64,000 nucleotides of DNA from Phoronis australis (taxonomy: Eukaryota > Phoronida > Phoronidae): assembly GCA_002633005.1 (NCBI GenBank), contig NMRA01000398.1, forward strand, positions 257,202 to 321,201, written 5' to 3'. The notes under the pieces are model-generated. The model saw only the letters and a list, made by a program, of their open reading frames with translations. It did not search any database and was not told the DNA's origin. Positions 33,961 to 45,042 of this stretch are shown here, piece by piece (within the stretch, counting starts at the first letter, position 1; every line of letters starts with the position of its first letter). The translations under genes were made by a program, and so were the position numbers.

Positions 33961-36900
33961 AAAAGGGTCAACCAACCGACAAAAAGTGTGTGGATGCTAA
34001 AGCCCCTTGTGTACTCTATGCATTTCCATTGGGAGACTACATAACATTACTTGGTAAGTTTTTAACAATCCGTTTTTATCGACATCGTTCGGTGATGTTA
34101 TCCCTATCAGTTACCCCACTGAATAACGGGTTTATTGAGTGGAGTTAAGAGTTTCTTTTAGGAAACTCACCCGGGACTCTGATGCCGGGTAGGCTAGCAG
34201 CACATATTCATATTGTCCTGGGTGGGAGTGCGCCCAATGTAAGAGGTGTAAGGTACGTGACGCTCAGAAGTCAAGGGTGACTTTTTCACAACATTTTCTC
34301 TTCAAAACTATACTGTGTCCAATAAAATTCTCTAGATGAGTGAGTTTCCTTGTTTTATAGCGCACCCCACCCTCAGGGCTACCAAATTAGCTACCGAATT
34401 AACATGAATAAGCCTTAATTCAGTAAATGTCGTAACATTGCATTGGAATAAAAATTGACACCTAAAATGAATTTTACTTGTTGAGATCAGAAGCACAATG
34501 TGTCATGAATAATACACATTGTTAAATCACATTTAGCCTGTTTCAAATATTTTAATTCAAATATCAAATAAGATTTGAGTACAAAGGTTATTAGTTTCTA
34601 CATATACCGGTAAGAATGAATATGAAACGTCAAGTTTGTTCTGCCTTACAAAATAGTTTTGTCTAGTGTTTTCTTTTACAATTCGCTAATATTTCTCCGA
34701 CTATTCTGTTACAGGTGAGAGAAAACAACCGCCCTTTGGACAAAGTGAAAAGCAATCAACTTCAGCAATAATCTGAGAGAATTGAACGTAATTCATAAAT
34801 TCAGCACTTGGTTTGCCTGGTTATAGACACTGTCGCAATGTTGTTTCTTTGTATGTACATGTATGTGCCTTTTCAGTTTGCCATTTTGTTTTTAAGTACA
34901 CTGATAATTGTTTAATCTCGAATCTTGTGCATAGCAGATTCTTATCCAGTTAGCTACAATTGAAAACATACTTTTCTTGCATGTTCATAAAAAAGTTAAT
35001 ACAAACCTTAAAATTGTGCAAAGGCCTTCTTAAGAAAGCTCTAAAATATTTACACACAAAAAAATCAAATGCAAACAAAGGGAATGCTTCATTTTGATCG
35101 CTGTACATTTCTATAGGTCAAAGGAAAATGACAATTCGCAAGCGTATTCGGCAATCATTTCAGCTTGATAAACAATAAGCACAACTGCACTATGGGGCTT
35201 TAAAACTGAATAATTATTGTGGTTTCAATAATTAGTGACAAACTTGCCTGTTGATTAAAAATTTATTCGATCATCAAAGTGTAACATTAACAAGCTTTGT
35301 ACTGACAATAAGACAATTGATGCAGTCACTGAATGTCATTTCCCCATAATGTGTACCAATTTTAAAAGTTTTTACCATTAGTATAAAGCCTTTCTTCTAA
35401 CAGGAAAAGTTAATGTAAATCAGTGAGAAAGGACTGGCATTTATACCAGAAGCTTTTGGTTTTCATTTCTCTGGGATCTAAATTCAATGGCTTATAGAAG
35501 CGTGTCATGCGACGGATTGCTATTTAGTTATAAGCCTTTCTATAGATGTCGCTGTCGTTCGTTTTATCGGTCAGTGAAAGTGGCGTTATTTTGTTGTAGT
35601 TCCACACAGTTGAAAAATATATATAAACATCGAGTCGCTCTCGCAATATTTATCGCATTTTATTCCCCGAAACGCATTGCAGAGACTATTTATTGTTTCA
35701 ACGTGTGATTCCATAACAAAGCACTTGTAAAAAAGGTCCAGTTTTGACAGGTGGCTTTCTTTCATGTAACCTCGTCCAGCATCAATAACATCCACAATTA
35801 GACTCTTGAAGGTAAACACAACACCATATCACTTGAATGGTTTTGAGCCCAAAATCAGACCCAGAACTAAACCAGAGTATCACTGGGTTTTTCTTTAGCT
35901 TCAGTCCCTCATATTTCTTCCAGGAAAGGAAATGAGCTATTATCCACACATGACTCATTGCCTATGAAAGGTTATCATTGCCAACAACGCTTATTTGTGA
36001 AACAGTCAGATACAGTTCCTTTGAATACACAAACAGCCCACTGGCACGTTGTCTTATGGCAACTTAGTACTGCGATTCACATTTCTCAAGGGCCACTGAC
36101 TTGTACATGTACATTGTGCCATGCAGCACTGCCGGTGTGTGGAAGTGCTGTGGGAAGAGAACAAAGTAAGAAAGCTTGTCCATGATAAGGTTTGAAGTGG
36201 CCTCAAAATGTCACTAAACCTGGAACAAATATTTAAATATGAATAATTAAGTACTCCAGGTTCGGTCAAAAATGCTACCCCTGTTTTTCAAAAATATGAT
36301 GTGGTGACTGCTCTACAGTTTCACATAAAATTAAATAATTACTATTTTCAGAAACTAAAGGTGTATGTAATAAGTAGTGCATAAAACTCTTTATTTTTCA
36401 TTCGTAGCCATAAAAATTCGTTAAACACAACAATTGTCTGCAAATTATACAAGTTTTTTGAGACAACGTTTAACCTTTGTTACCCATTTTCATGCCTTTG
36501 TATTTTTGATACTTTCAGCAATTTTAAACTCCGATTACAGATTCATGGGTCTGTCAAGCATACTTCTAGTCTAAGGCTGAGGGAACCGTTTCTCAGACTT
36601 TCAATTTTTCTTTTATTAGAAGATATGAAGACTTGGGTCATTTAATATGATGGATAACCTTTCTGTTGTTTAAGAGTAATTACAAATCGAAAGGCACCAT
36701 CAAAAATTCAATTTTCACAAAAATGGCATTCATTTCAATTTATAACGACTTGCAACATTTCAAGGCATGAGTTAAGACTACCCGATATTCGGTCACTGAG
36801 AATTCAGAAAATGTAATATATTTTCATGGGCTTTCAACTGATAGCAAAACAGTTTCAAGAAATAAACATGAAGGGACTTCATGACAGTCAAGAATTCCCT

Positions 36901-37826
36901 CACCACGCTCTTTCCCCCAACCATGTATTACCTGTTACTTCCACACATTCAGTTGCACCAAATTTTGCCACCCCAACCCCCTATGCCAATCCCCCGCTAA
37001 GGACCTGAATAAGTAAATTTAGCAAAACGACTTACATACCTTTCTTTAAAAATACCTGTTCCTTTTCAAAGGCTTTGGTCTTTGTCTCCGATATAGAAAG
37101 TAGACTTTGACAACAGATAAGCACTAGGTGGGGAGATTTTACTGGTTAGCTGCAGTCAAATGCTTAAAACCAATGTTTGTCCATCTGGTACGGCGTAGTT
37201 GCGAAGCATATCTCCTCTGCTCTGTACAAGCCCTCAAACCTAAAAAACAAAGGTCACGTAAAAACAGACCTGATAGATTTCCTTTTCAACGTGTAATAGA
37301 TTTCCGGAAGACATATGATGGGGAGTAAACAAATAGTATATTGCAATGGATATTTGTCACGTACCCTTTGCCAATGGGCTTGGATTGTAATCTTACCTCC
37401 ATTAACCAATATCGAGTTGACAGCATAAACATTCAGCATTGAGTGGTGTAACTGCCACTGATAAACCTGTTAGAAATCATTCCAAACAATAATAATGCTT
37501 TGGTGTACGAAAAGATCCCGAGTGCTACGTCAAGTATCGTGGCACATATCACAACAAACTAAGATAAACCCGACTGGCGACTGCCGCAAAGTCGACATCG
37601 GCGAGTACCTCTGTTAACAGGCATCAGTAGAATAAACATGGAATAATCGTTGAAATAATCACAAACCTTATCTTTGTATAAGGTCGTGCTTACTTTCTCT
37701 CATAGAAACACCCTTTTCACGCAATCTCAGATTCTGTTGGCACGGCTGCAAGCCATTTCACCATGTATTTAAAAGGCTCGCGAAATCGAGGCTGTTCATC
37801 TACCACCACTAGTACACGCGCGCCCT

Positions 37827-38183
37827 CTAGTTATTGTAGATTTTCCAAATTGCCCCACTGTCATATCGAGAGCAGGCGATATTAAGGTTGATATTGTTCA
37901 GGGACATTGTATAATGAAACATATCAACGAAATTTGTTCCTCGACAGTTTACAGTGGTGGCATGCCACTTAGACCAAAAGCCTAATTTTAAGCCTACACG
38001 AAAGCACGTTAACTTTTGGTCTTTAATATGGACTGGAGTCAGTATTTTGGTCTGGGCGTTCAAATGCACAGTATCATCCGTCTGCTCAATCGGTGTACAT
38101 GTAGTGCTGTTTGCTTCCAACGGGCTTGTCACCAGTAACACTACCTTACCCTCGACAAAGCCGCAGGCGTACAACAAGACCAC
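37827..38183 (-). CDS. Hypothetical 118-codon antisense frame in intron 1
   Basis: Opens with a hydrophobic stretch (M-V-L-L-Y-A-C-G-F-V), preceded in frame by further hydrophobic codons (I-I-L-F-A-V). Then follows a Cys-containing region with an N-S-T glycosylation site, so it could be a secreted peptide exon. No family recognised. It lies 100 bases upstream of exon 2 of copy 3 on the opposite strand. Chance is the more likely explanation. Confidence 0.2.
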   Translation of the reverse strand: MVLLYACGFVEGKVVLLVTSPLEANSTTCTPIEQTDDTVHLNAQTKILTPVHIKDQKLTCFRVGLKLGFWSKWHATTVNCRGTNFVDMFHYTMSLNNINLNIACSRYDSGAIWKIYNN

Positions 38184-38291
38184 CGCAAACAGGATGATTT
38201 GACTCTAACAACATTTTGTTTGAAATTTACGTCTTGGAGATGAGCTTACGAGCTGCGTAAGGCCTAAACTTGACTTAATCCTTCTTTTCAG

Positions 38292-39671
38292 GTAGTGTTG
38301 CTTCTGGCCAGTCTCACCACAGCAGGAGCCAATGTGGTGCTGTCAATCAAAAGCTACTACAATTATCCATACCACCAAACGGTGACGAAGATATACACAG
38401 CTGACAAGCCCTTCCCCAGTGTCTCTGTTTGTAATACGGCTCCCACAACATCGAGTAACATGATGCTTATTTACAAGAAGCTCGTAAATACTACAGCAAC
38501 ATGTCTATCAAAAGACACCAGAAAGTACCACGAAAAAAACAAAAAATATGGAAGCTTTCCAGTAATGTACGACAACGTTGATGGAATTGACGAGTACACG
38601 TGGAAAAAGGAAGATGTTATAATTGACTGTAAGTATGACAGTCAAAATTGTAATGACAGCAAAATAACTGAGTTTACAAATCCTTATTACGGAAGATGTT
38701 TCACGTTCAACATGGATAACAATGCCCTGAAGAAAACCGGAGACGAGAACGGACTCTCGCTGATCATGTATTCTTACACTTACAGTCCAAGTTTAGAAGA
38801 ACAGATAAATGAGACGTTGACCTATTCCTCTATGGTAGATGCCAACTCTCACGGTCTCAGACTAACCGTGCATAATGAAGGAGAGTTTGTGAATCCGTCC
38901 GTGAATTCTCTAAAAATAGCGCCTGGGTGGTCCACGTCCATTTCTGTTCACCCCGTCAAAACAAGGCGACTTGGTCCCCCATTTGAGTCAAACTGTACCC
39001 AGAAAGACTATTCCGAAAATTATTGGAATTCTAAACCAAATTGTTTACGTGCCTGTGAACAGTCCTACGTGGTGGATAGATGTCATTGCAAAGATTCAGA
39101 TCTGCCGATACACCATCACCCTCAAGTGCCGTTCTGCGGTAACGCCACGGCTATCGAAAATTGCACTCAAGCAAAGTGGTCGAACCAAGTAGATTGTATA
39201 CTGAAAGCAAAGAACGAGTTCCAACTAAACTACCATGAGCGCTGTGATTGCCAGGAAGCGTGCGAAGAGTACAGTTTTAAGTTAAGTCAGTCTGCCTTTA
39301 TTTGGCCCAATAACTACGCACCAGCACCGTTTTACAAGCTTTATGTCGAGAACAAGACATCGTCTATTGCCTACAAGGAGATGTCTAAATACAGTATGGA
39401 GTTTAAGCTGAGCAAAAAATTAATTAATCGCCACTTTGCGCAAGTGAATGTATTCTTCAACAACGATGAAGTTGAAGTTATCACCGAGTCAGCAAAATAT
39501 CCCAATTGGACGTGGAGCTTGTTGTCAGAAATCGGAGGTCATTTGGGCTTTTGGTGTGGCGTTTCTATTCTGACTTTGACGGATGCCCTGCTTTTCGGAT
39601 TGAAAGCCATGCTCAGTGGCCGAAAATCTCTCGAGGTCAATGCAAGCCAAGTTACGAATGTTGAAAAATGA
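38292..39671 (+). CDS. DEG/ENaC channel copy 3, exon 2 (complete)
   Basis: 459 codons, uninterrupted, giving a 531-residue protein with exon 1, normal for the family. TM1 is at about 70-92 (split by the exon junction), Y-N-Y-P at 95-98 and FPSVSVCN at 113-120. The extracellular domain has KLVNTTATCLSKDTRKYHEK, NPYYGRCFTFNM, EGEFVNPSVNSLKIAPGW and the cysteine-rich CLRACEQSYVVDRCHCKDSD and CDCQEACEEYSFKLSQSA. TM2 is at about 482-510 with LLSEIGGHLGFWCGVS and filter G-V-S at 495-497. The C-terminus is short (about 20 residues) with no PY motif, so ENaC-style ubiquitin-ligase control is not expected. It is probably a subunit of a trimeric cation channel at the plasma membrane. It is the one complete, gap-free copy here. 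Confidence 0.95.
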   Translation, partial: VVLLLASLTTAGANVVLSIKSYYNYPYHQTVTKIYTADKPFPSVSVCNTAPTTSSNMMLIYKKLVNTTATCLSKDTRKYHEKNKKYGSFPVMYDNVDGIDEYTWKKEDVIIDCKYDSQNCNDSKITEFTNPYYGRCFTFNMDNNALKKTGDENGLSLIMYSYTYSPSLEEQINETLTYSSMVDANSHGLRLTVHNEGEFVNPSVNSLKIAPGWSTSISVHPVKTRRLGPPFESNCTQKDYSENYWNSKPNCLRACEQSYVVDRCHCKDSDLPIHHHPQVPFCGNATAIENCTQAKWSNQVDCILKAKNEFQLNYHERCDCQEACEEYSFKLSQSAFIWPNNYAPAPFYKLYVENKTSSIAYKEMSKYSMEFKLSKKLINRHFAQVNVFFNNDEVEVITESAKYPNWTWSLLSEIGGHLGFWCGVSILTLTDALLFGLKAMLSGRKSLEVNASQVTNVEK

Positions 39672-41847
39672 CGCAGTTCAAGCACCACAACCTTCCCATC
39701 TTGCTTAACTTGAAAATTTTCCTAACTTGTTTAATGAAAATAGGCTAACGTTCTGGATTCCGTACAGTCGTGTGTGTGACAGAAATCACGATCTACATGT
39801 AGTTAGCATGTTTGGAACGAAAATTTCTACAGTTCAAGAAACTTAGTTTGTTCATCGATACAAAATTATTACCAAAACACTTGTTCAGACCACCGGAACT
39901 TTTAATATTCAAGCGCAAGGTACACACTAAAACAATTTATTTGAGCATTAGGATAGACTCACAGAAATGTTAAGTGATGTTCATGGGAAGAATGCACTGT
40001 TTCAGATACGAAACTGAGCGAAGGGATGTGTTTCTGTTGAATGCCTGTTTGGGAACATGTCAATTGAAATATTTTTTTCACATTTTTGAGGCGTTTGTTT
40101 TGAAGCAGCCATAAACAAAGAGACATTTGCGCACAATATTCCTTGTCACTTTTTTTTTTCAAAGTTAGCAAAGTTCCTCGAATGCATTGAGCTGAGAGAA
40201 TGAACAAAGAACAAGAAGAATACAATATTGATGTCGTTTTTCATAATTTTAAGTGCAATCCATTAAAGTCACAATTTTGTTTACGTTTATATATACATTT
40301 ACTGAGCACACTTCATTGACGGATTTTATTGCCATTTAGGTCGAGACTTCAGTCAGATGAACCATCTCCAAGTATTCTCAAACTGAATTTCATTCAATGT
40401 GAATGTCTTGTTCATTTTTTATTATTGGTGGTGTACCACCTCCTAAGATGACAGCTGTAATGAATAGTAGCTGACTCATTCCTTTTCAGTACTCTCGCAG
40501 CTGCCGCCATAGGTAATGAACTTTCCGCAGGAAAATCCCACGTAAAAATAAACAGAAAACACGCACACCCAGGGATGAAAGTTAAGAAATGAATTCGTTT
40601 TAGATGAAACTCATCTCGAGTTCTGAATCCATGACTGTAAACACCTTGAAATAAGACGCACCTGTGCGTTTACTTGTTTATGGCTTGCTTAAGAGTGGTT
40701 TGTTCAATCAGCCACACTGAAGAAAATTCTTTCGAACATAAAACTGGAGTTGTGATGTGCTTTGAAATAGGGAGATCTTGTGCCTATGTGATAATAAAAA
40801 TGAAATGGAAGTTATAAAATCTAGACAATTACGGGGTTCAGCTTAAAGTAAGGCATTTGCGATTACTAGTGGACATTTTTTTAATTCCGTTAATAATATT
40901 TTGTATGAACTGGTATAGCCCTTGGCAAATTTTTAATGCGTTATTTAAGTGAATATTTTGATTTGTTTGATTATACTTTAAATGTGTTGCAAATCCATCC
41001 GGCATGCAGGCCTTTTAATTTGAAACACACTTAAAATATTGAGTATTGATTTCTTCTTCATTACTTAGACAGATTTGCAATAATGTTTGCGTTCTAAATT
41101 CACAGTCTATGACAGAATGAAAGTTGCATTGGGTGTTTTTAAACATTCAACTTACTTTCAGAACAATTCAGCCAATCAAAGACAATCTTATCACCCGCTG
41201 TACTCATTACACATAACGCGTTCCTGTAGATGGTACACAGCAGTGATCATGAACTAGGAAAATTAGTACCAAGAAGTGACAGTCATGATTCCGCGCGAGT
41301 GAGATCGTTTGGAAAGTTTAAAACACTTCCGGTGGCCATTTTGTATCCGAGCATAAATACATGAAAATAAAACGTGGATCATGCTTAATCACAGATGCTT
41401 AACTAATGCACAGTTGAACAAAAAATGTATAAAAGGTTGAATGAAGTTAAATATCCTCTCTATTAGTTGTATCTCTCCGTTCTCCGTTGCATTATGAGGC
41501 AAAATTGCAAAATAAAAAAAAAGTCCGTGAGAGTTTTGTTAATGCTGAGAATCAAATTGTGTAACTCTTGAAACGCCAGAATACATGTTGAATGAATAGG
41601 TCTCATTTTTAAAAGGATAATGCACATAATGTGGGATAGGAATTACGTGTGTGGTTCACATATATAAATTTCAAGTATCTACTTAATATTTTGGTTTGCA
41701 CCCAATGACCTCTGCCTTATTATACATACACTGGAGAGGATGTGACCCGCCACGTGAAGAGTCTTAGTGAAGTATTTAAAAATGTTCCGAAAATGAAAGA
41801 AACTTAGGAATTCGAAGCATATGAGATAATCATAAAAGTACTTTGAT
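39672..41847 (+). other. 3' flank of channel copy 3
   Basis: No gene. 39890-40550 aligns with 49690-50450 behind copy 4 (shared CAAGGTACAC, ACCACC(A/T)CCTAA and GCAGC(C/T)GC-CATA anchors), so this is duplicated flank. The remainder to 41847 is AT-rich without features. Confidence 0.65.
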
Positions 41848-41930
41848 TGGCGTAGATGAAGTAATATCCCACTCAATATTATTCCGCGTATCGACTTCGA
41901 CTTTCGTGGGATTTTGCTTCATCTACGCCA
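41848..41930. repeat. Compact 83-base hairpin, 25-base arms
   Basis: TGGCGTAGATGAAG plus eleven further bases at 41848-41872 is complementary to 41906-41930 (23 of 25 pairs), with a 33-base loop. The size fits a microRNA precursor or a small MITE; nothing in the sequence decides between them. Confidence 0.75.
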
Positions 41931-42905
41931 CTCTCGGTAGTTTTTGTGGGTATATGATATGGTCAGTCGTTAAGCTAAACGTTGTTTAGACCTGAAAAAT
42001 GCCATAAGTTTAAAATTAAAACACACGAGTATGATTTGCTGTTTGTATTTCACGGAAGAATAACTCTAATTTATCACCGAACAGATCCGTACCTCCGGTA
42101 TGTTGGCCTACCGAAGTGTTTAGGTTAGGGTACGTTCAAAAATTCTATAAATCCGTAATCACGAATTAAAAAAACTCATTTGTATTTTGATGATTTATTG
42201 TTGTAAAACGATGGATTCAAGCATTAACCTGATACCAGTAAGCGTGTTGAGAACTGCTGAACTGACTGTGCCAAGAGCCTAAGACGACATTGACTAAATT
42301 CAACACCTCCGTCTGCTGTCTGGTATCATGTAAAAGAAATGAACTTGCTGTTATCGAGTGGAACTACTGGATATAAATTGGTACACAATACGTTGTTTTG
42401 TGGGTGCATTACCTTTTAATAACTACACATGCCATGACTAAAGATAATCATTTACTTATGTTGGAAGAGTTGTCGTTCTCCCGTTTTTCTGGTGCTAAAG
42501 TTGTGATACAATTCTTTAATTTCGGCTTTCAGCGCCATGAAATAATGTGTGACCACTTCGCTATTTTTCATGATTTTTCAAACACTTGTTCTCTTTAGGC
42601 ACGAAGTAAATCCTGCTACACAAAACAAAAATCAATAAAAATGTATCTCTTCAATAAAATGAAAAAATGATGAGCTAAAATAAATCTTGGCTACTTTCAA
42701 AAATACTTTCCTTGAAGAATACTATAGACGGCGTGCTGACGGGACAAAATCTTCGCGCTATAGTTTCTGCTCCGTAAAAGGCATGGTGACCGTCTTTGCA
42801 AAAATTTTCATGATGCCAGTGAAGGCATCATCCCCCGCAAAACTACAAGACAAAATTCCAAGTATAAATTATAAAATCAAAAGACTTCTTAGGAAAAGAG
42901 ACAAA

Positions 42906-43147
42906 GGGCCCGTTCCAACAAAACTGACTTAGCTGAGACAAATCTTAAGACAAAACTTTTAAATTTTAAAATTTGTCTCGAGACTGTTTCAAGAGAGAGA
43001 TCTTAAGTTTGAATTAAGTTTTTGATAAACTTTTTGTCTTAATTTTAACAATTTTACCGGATGTAGAAGTTTCAAACTATGGAATTTAAGACAAACCTTA
43101 GACCTAAGTCAAAAATGGACTTAAGTCAGTTTCTTTGACCAGGCCCC
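42906..43147. mobile_element. MITE-like element with GGGCC ends
   Basis: About 240 bases, AT-rich, non-coding. The left end is GGGCCCGTTCCAAC then AAACTGACTTA. The right end read on the minus strand is GGGGCCTGGTC then AAACTGACTTA. Internal TTAAGACAAA/TTTGTCTTAA sequences also pair. No clear target duplication, so superfamily is undecided. Confidence 0.7.
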
Positions 43148-43839
43148 AGCTCTTTTGCCGCTCAAAACATACGGGAAATAAACTTCCCGAATCTCAGGAA
43201 ACTAAACGCCAAACAATAAACTTGCAAGGTCTACTGAAATAACATCAATGGTACACATAGATATGTTCACGAGTCACATCTCGAACATCAACCTTACTCA
43301 GTAAACAATAAAACTTGCTTTTATCCTGACACTAACCTTCACTGCGTCTTGTTGTTATTTCCACGATTATACACAGTTCACTTTATCACTAACATGAGTC
43401 AACATATCAGGATCGGCATTTCGATCGTTTGTTGAAACTGGAAGAAGAAGAAATTGAAGCATACATGTCACAACTGGTTTCATTTCTTTACAATTTGTTG
43501 GTATTTCATAACCAGCAAACCGAATTTAGGACAAACTTTGCTGCTGCCAAGCTTTCGACCGTCTCCAAAGTGTTGCAATCATGCAAGAAAATAACTTAGA
43601 TTGTTGCTGCCTGAAACGGCTGCAACAGGCAAGATGAGTATGTCGGTTGCCACATTTGCATGCAAACCTGCCGGTCATTCGTTCTATATGTTAATTGTAA
43701 GTTTCACGACGACTTAGGTGACGAGCGGAACTACACGAGCTGTATAAAATTTCAGAGTCTAACGAAGCTAAACTTACAGTGGTAGATGAACCCTCAAGAT
43801 GAAACGCAAATGGGCGTTCATTAGGAAAATTATGCCGCA

Positions 43840-43859
43840 TAAACGCCCATGGGCGTTTA
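43840..43859. repeat. Perfect 20-base palindrome
   Basis: Reads TAAACGCCCA and then its own reverse complement. A related CGCAAATGGGCGTT lies 30 bases upstream. Confidence 0.9.
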
Positions 43860-43906
43860 ATTGGTGTTGTAAGTTACATGTATGATGCCAAGTGTCCAGA
43901 TAGTGG

Positions 43907-44130
43907 GGGTGTTTATTCGGATCATTCCTTTTAAAAGCCCAATCAGAGTCATCTTTCTGTCACAAATTCAGTTTTGTGGAGCATTTATCATTTGCGAAAA
44001 CGATCAAGGTGTTGGCAAACTATGCAATTATCAATATAAAATTAAAAAACACTGTTTTATGTAAAAATTGTCAAAGTCAGCAAAACTATGACTTCCCCTT
44101 TATAAGCCCCCCTTTTCCGAATAAACGCCC
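43907..44130. mobile_element. Possible small inverted-repeat element
   Basis: GGGGTGTTTATTCGGA (near 43907) and TCCGAATAAACGCCCC (near 44115) are complementary at 15 of 16 bases, enclosing about 190 AT-rich bases. Non-coding. Confidence 0.5.
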
Positions 44131-44479
44131 CAACGTTTGTTTGGTATTACCAAAACTTCTGAAAACTTGCACTTTCCGAATTCAGACCAGAGGGCTTATC
44201 TCTGGAAAATCCTGGGACTGTATTTTGACGATAGTCTTCATGCAGCTAGCTGACCCGGCTTCATTATGTCTTGAGCTCCGTTTCACCCCGTGCAGTTCCG
44301 TTGACTTATATTGAATCACTGTTGCAAGTTCCGTTACAACTAAATTTCAAAGACATTTGGCAGAGTTAACAACACTTAAATGACAATTATTGGGGACAAA
44401 TAAAACAACAAGAATAATAAATATTTTAAGTTGTATTGGGGATTTCAGGGTCACAGCTCTACAAATAAATATTTCACAG

Positions 44480-44696
44480 AAGGAACCAGATGGGTTCCTT
44501 AATTACAAGAGATAACACACACATTTCCGATACCCAAAGTGTAACTGGGTATCGGATACTAAGTGGCACAGGTTAGCATAGTACCAAATGGGTACACAAT
44601 ACCAAATGGGTATTGGCCGATTGCCTACCAACTGGGTCGAGCAAAGCGGCAAATTCAATAACAAGTACCAAGTGGGTACAAACTGCCAAATGGGCA
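44480..44696. repeat. Array of short hairpins, copy C
   Basis: 44480-44500 (AAGGAACC/GGTTCCTT, loop AGATG), 44527-44555 (CCGATACCC/GGGTATCGG, longer loop), 44581-44595 (GTACC/GGTAC, AAATG) and 44597-44615 (CAATACC/GGTATTG, AAATG). Further ones are 44627-44637 (ACC/GGT, AACTG), 44665-44679 (GTACC/GGTAC, AAGTG) and 44684-44696 (TGCC/GGCA, AAATG). Loops of all but the second follow A-(A/G)-N-T-G. Confidence 0.92.
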
Positions 44697-44704
44697 AATA
44701 TCAT

Positions 44705-44705
44705 N
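44705..44705. other. Single N: collapsed assembly gap
   Basis: Lies in the middle of repeat copy C, at the junction of its two conserved end regions. Confidence 0.8.
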
Positions 44706-45042
44706 TGGGTTTGAGGGATCATTAAAATCGAAAGAAATCGGCCGTTAGAAAAGCCATCTGTGGCTACAAATAATAAATAAGGGAAGTATCGTTTGTCCAG
44801 GACAATTAACGACGAACGGGAAGGAGTCTACTAGTTATAAACTTGTCTAATTAGGAGAACTTACGAGTGAATGTACTGTTGCTTGGGGCTGGGCCAACAG
44901 GAAGCTGGAGAGAAAGAACAAAAAGCGCAACCATCGGACTTGGTAGGAACTAACCAGCAGTTGGATATGAAGCATGAAGGGCTCTATAATGGTATTTGCC
45001 CAAATAATAGGATTTATGTCAGAGTGCCATAAATCTCATTAA

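Larger units (their letters stand above)
33264..38291 (+). other. Intron 1 of channel copy 3
   Basis: GTAAGT donor at 33264; acceptor CTTCTTTTCAG ends at 38291, with AAACTTGACTTAAT just before it. Contains a THAP-like remnant near 33838 and an antisense open frame near 37827; otherwise no gene is visible in these 5 kb. Confidence 0.85.
44386..45042 (+). mobile_element. Hairpin-array repeat family, copy C (gap inside)
   Basis: Starts ATTATTGGGGACAAATAAAA and ends near GTGCCATAAATCTCAT, the same ends as copy B on the other strand. The single N at 44705 joins the hairpin array to sequence that in copy B is about 4 kb away (matches 25195-25212), so an unknown length of interior is missing from the assembly. 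Confidence 0.7.

Noticed and set aside
44480-44696. Hairpin array as a CRISPR array
   Set aside because: There are no equal-length unique spacers between identical repeats, the motifs are different palindromes, and the context is an animal genome.
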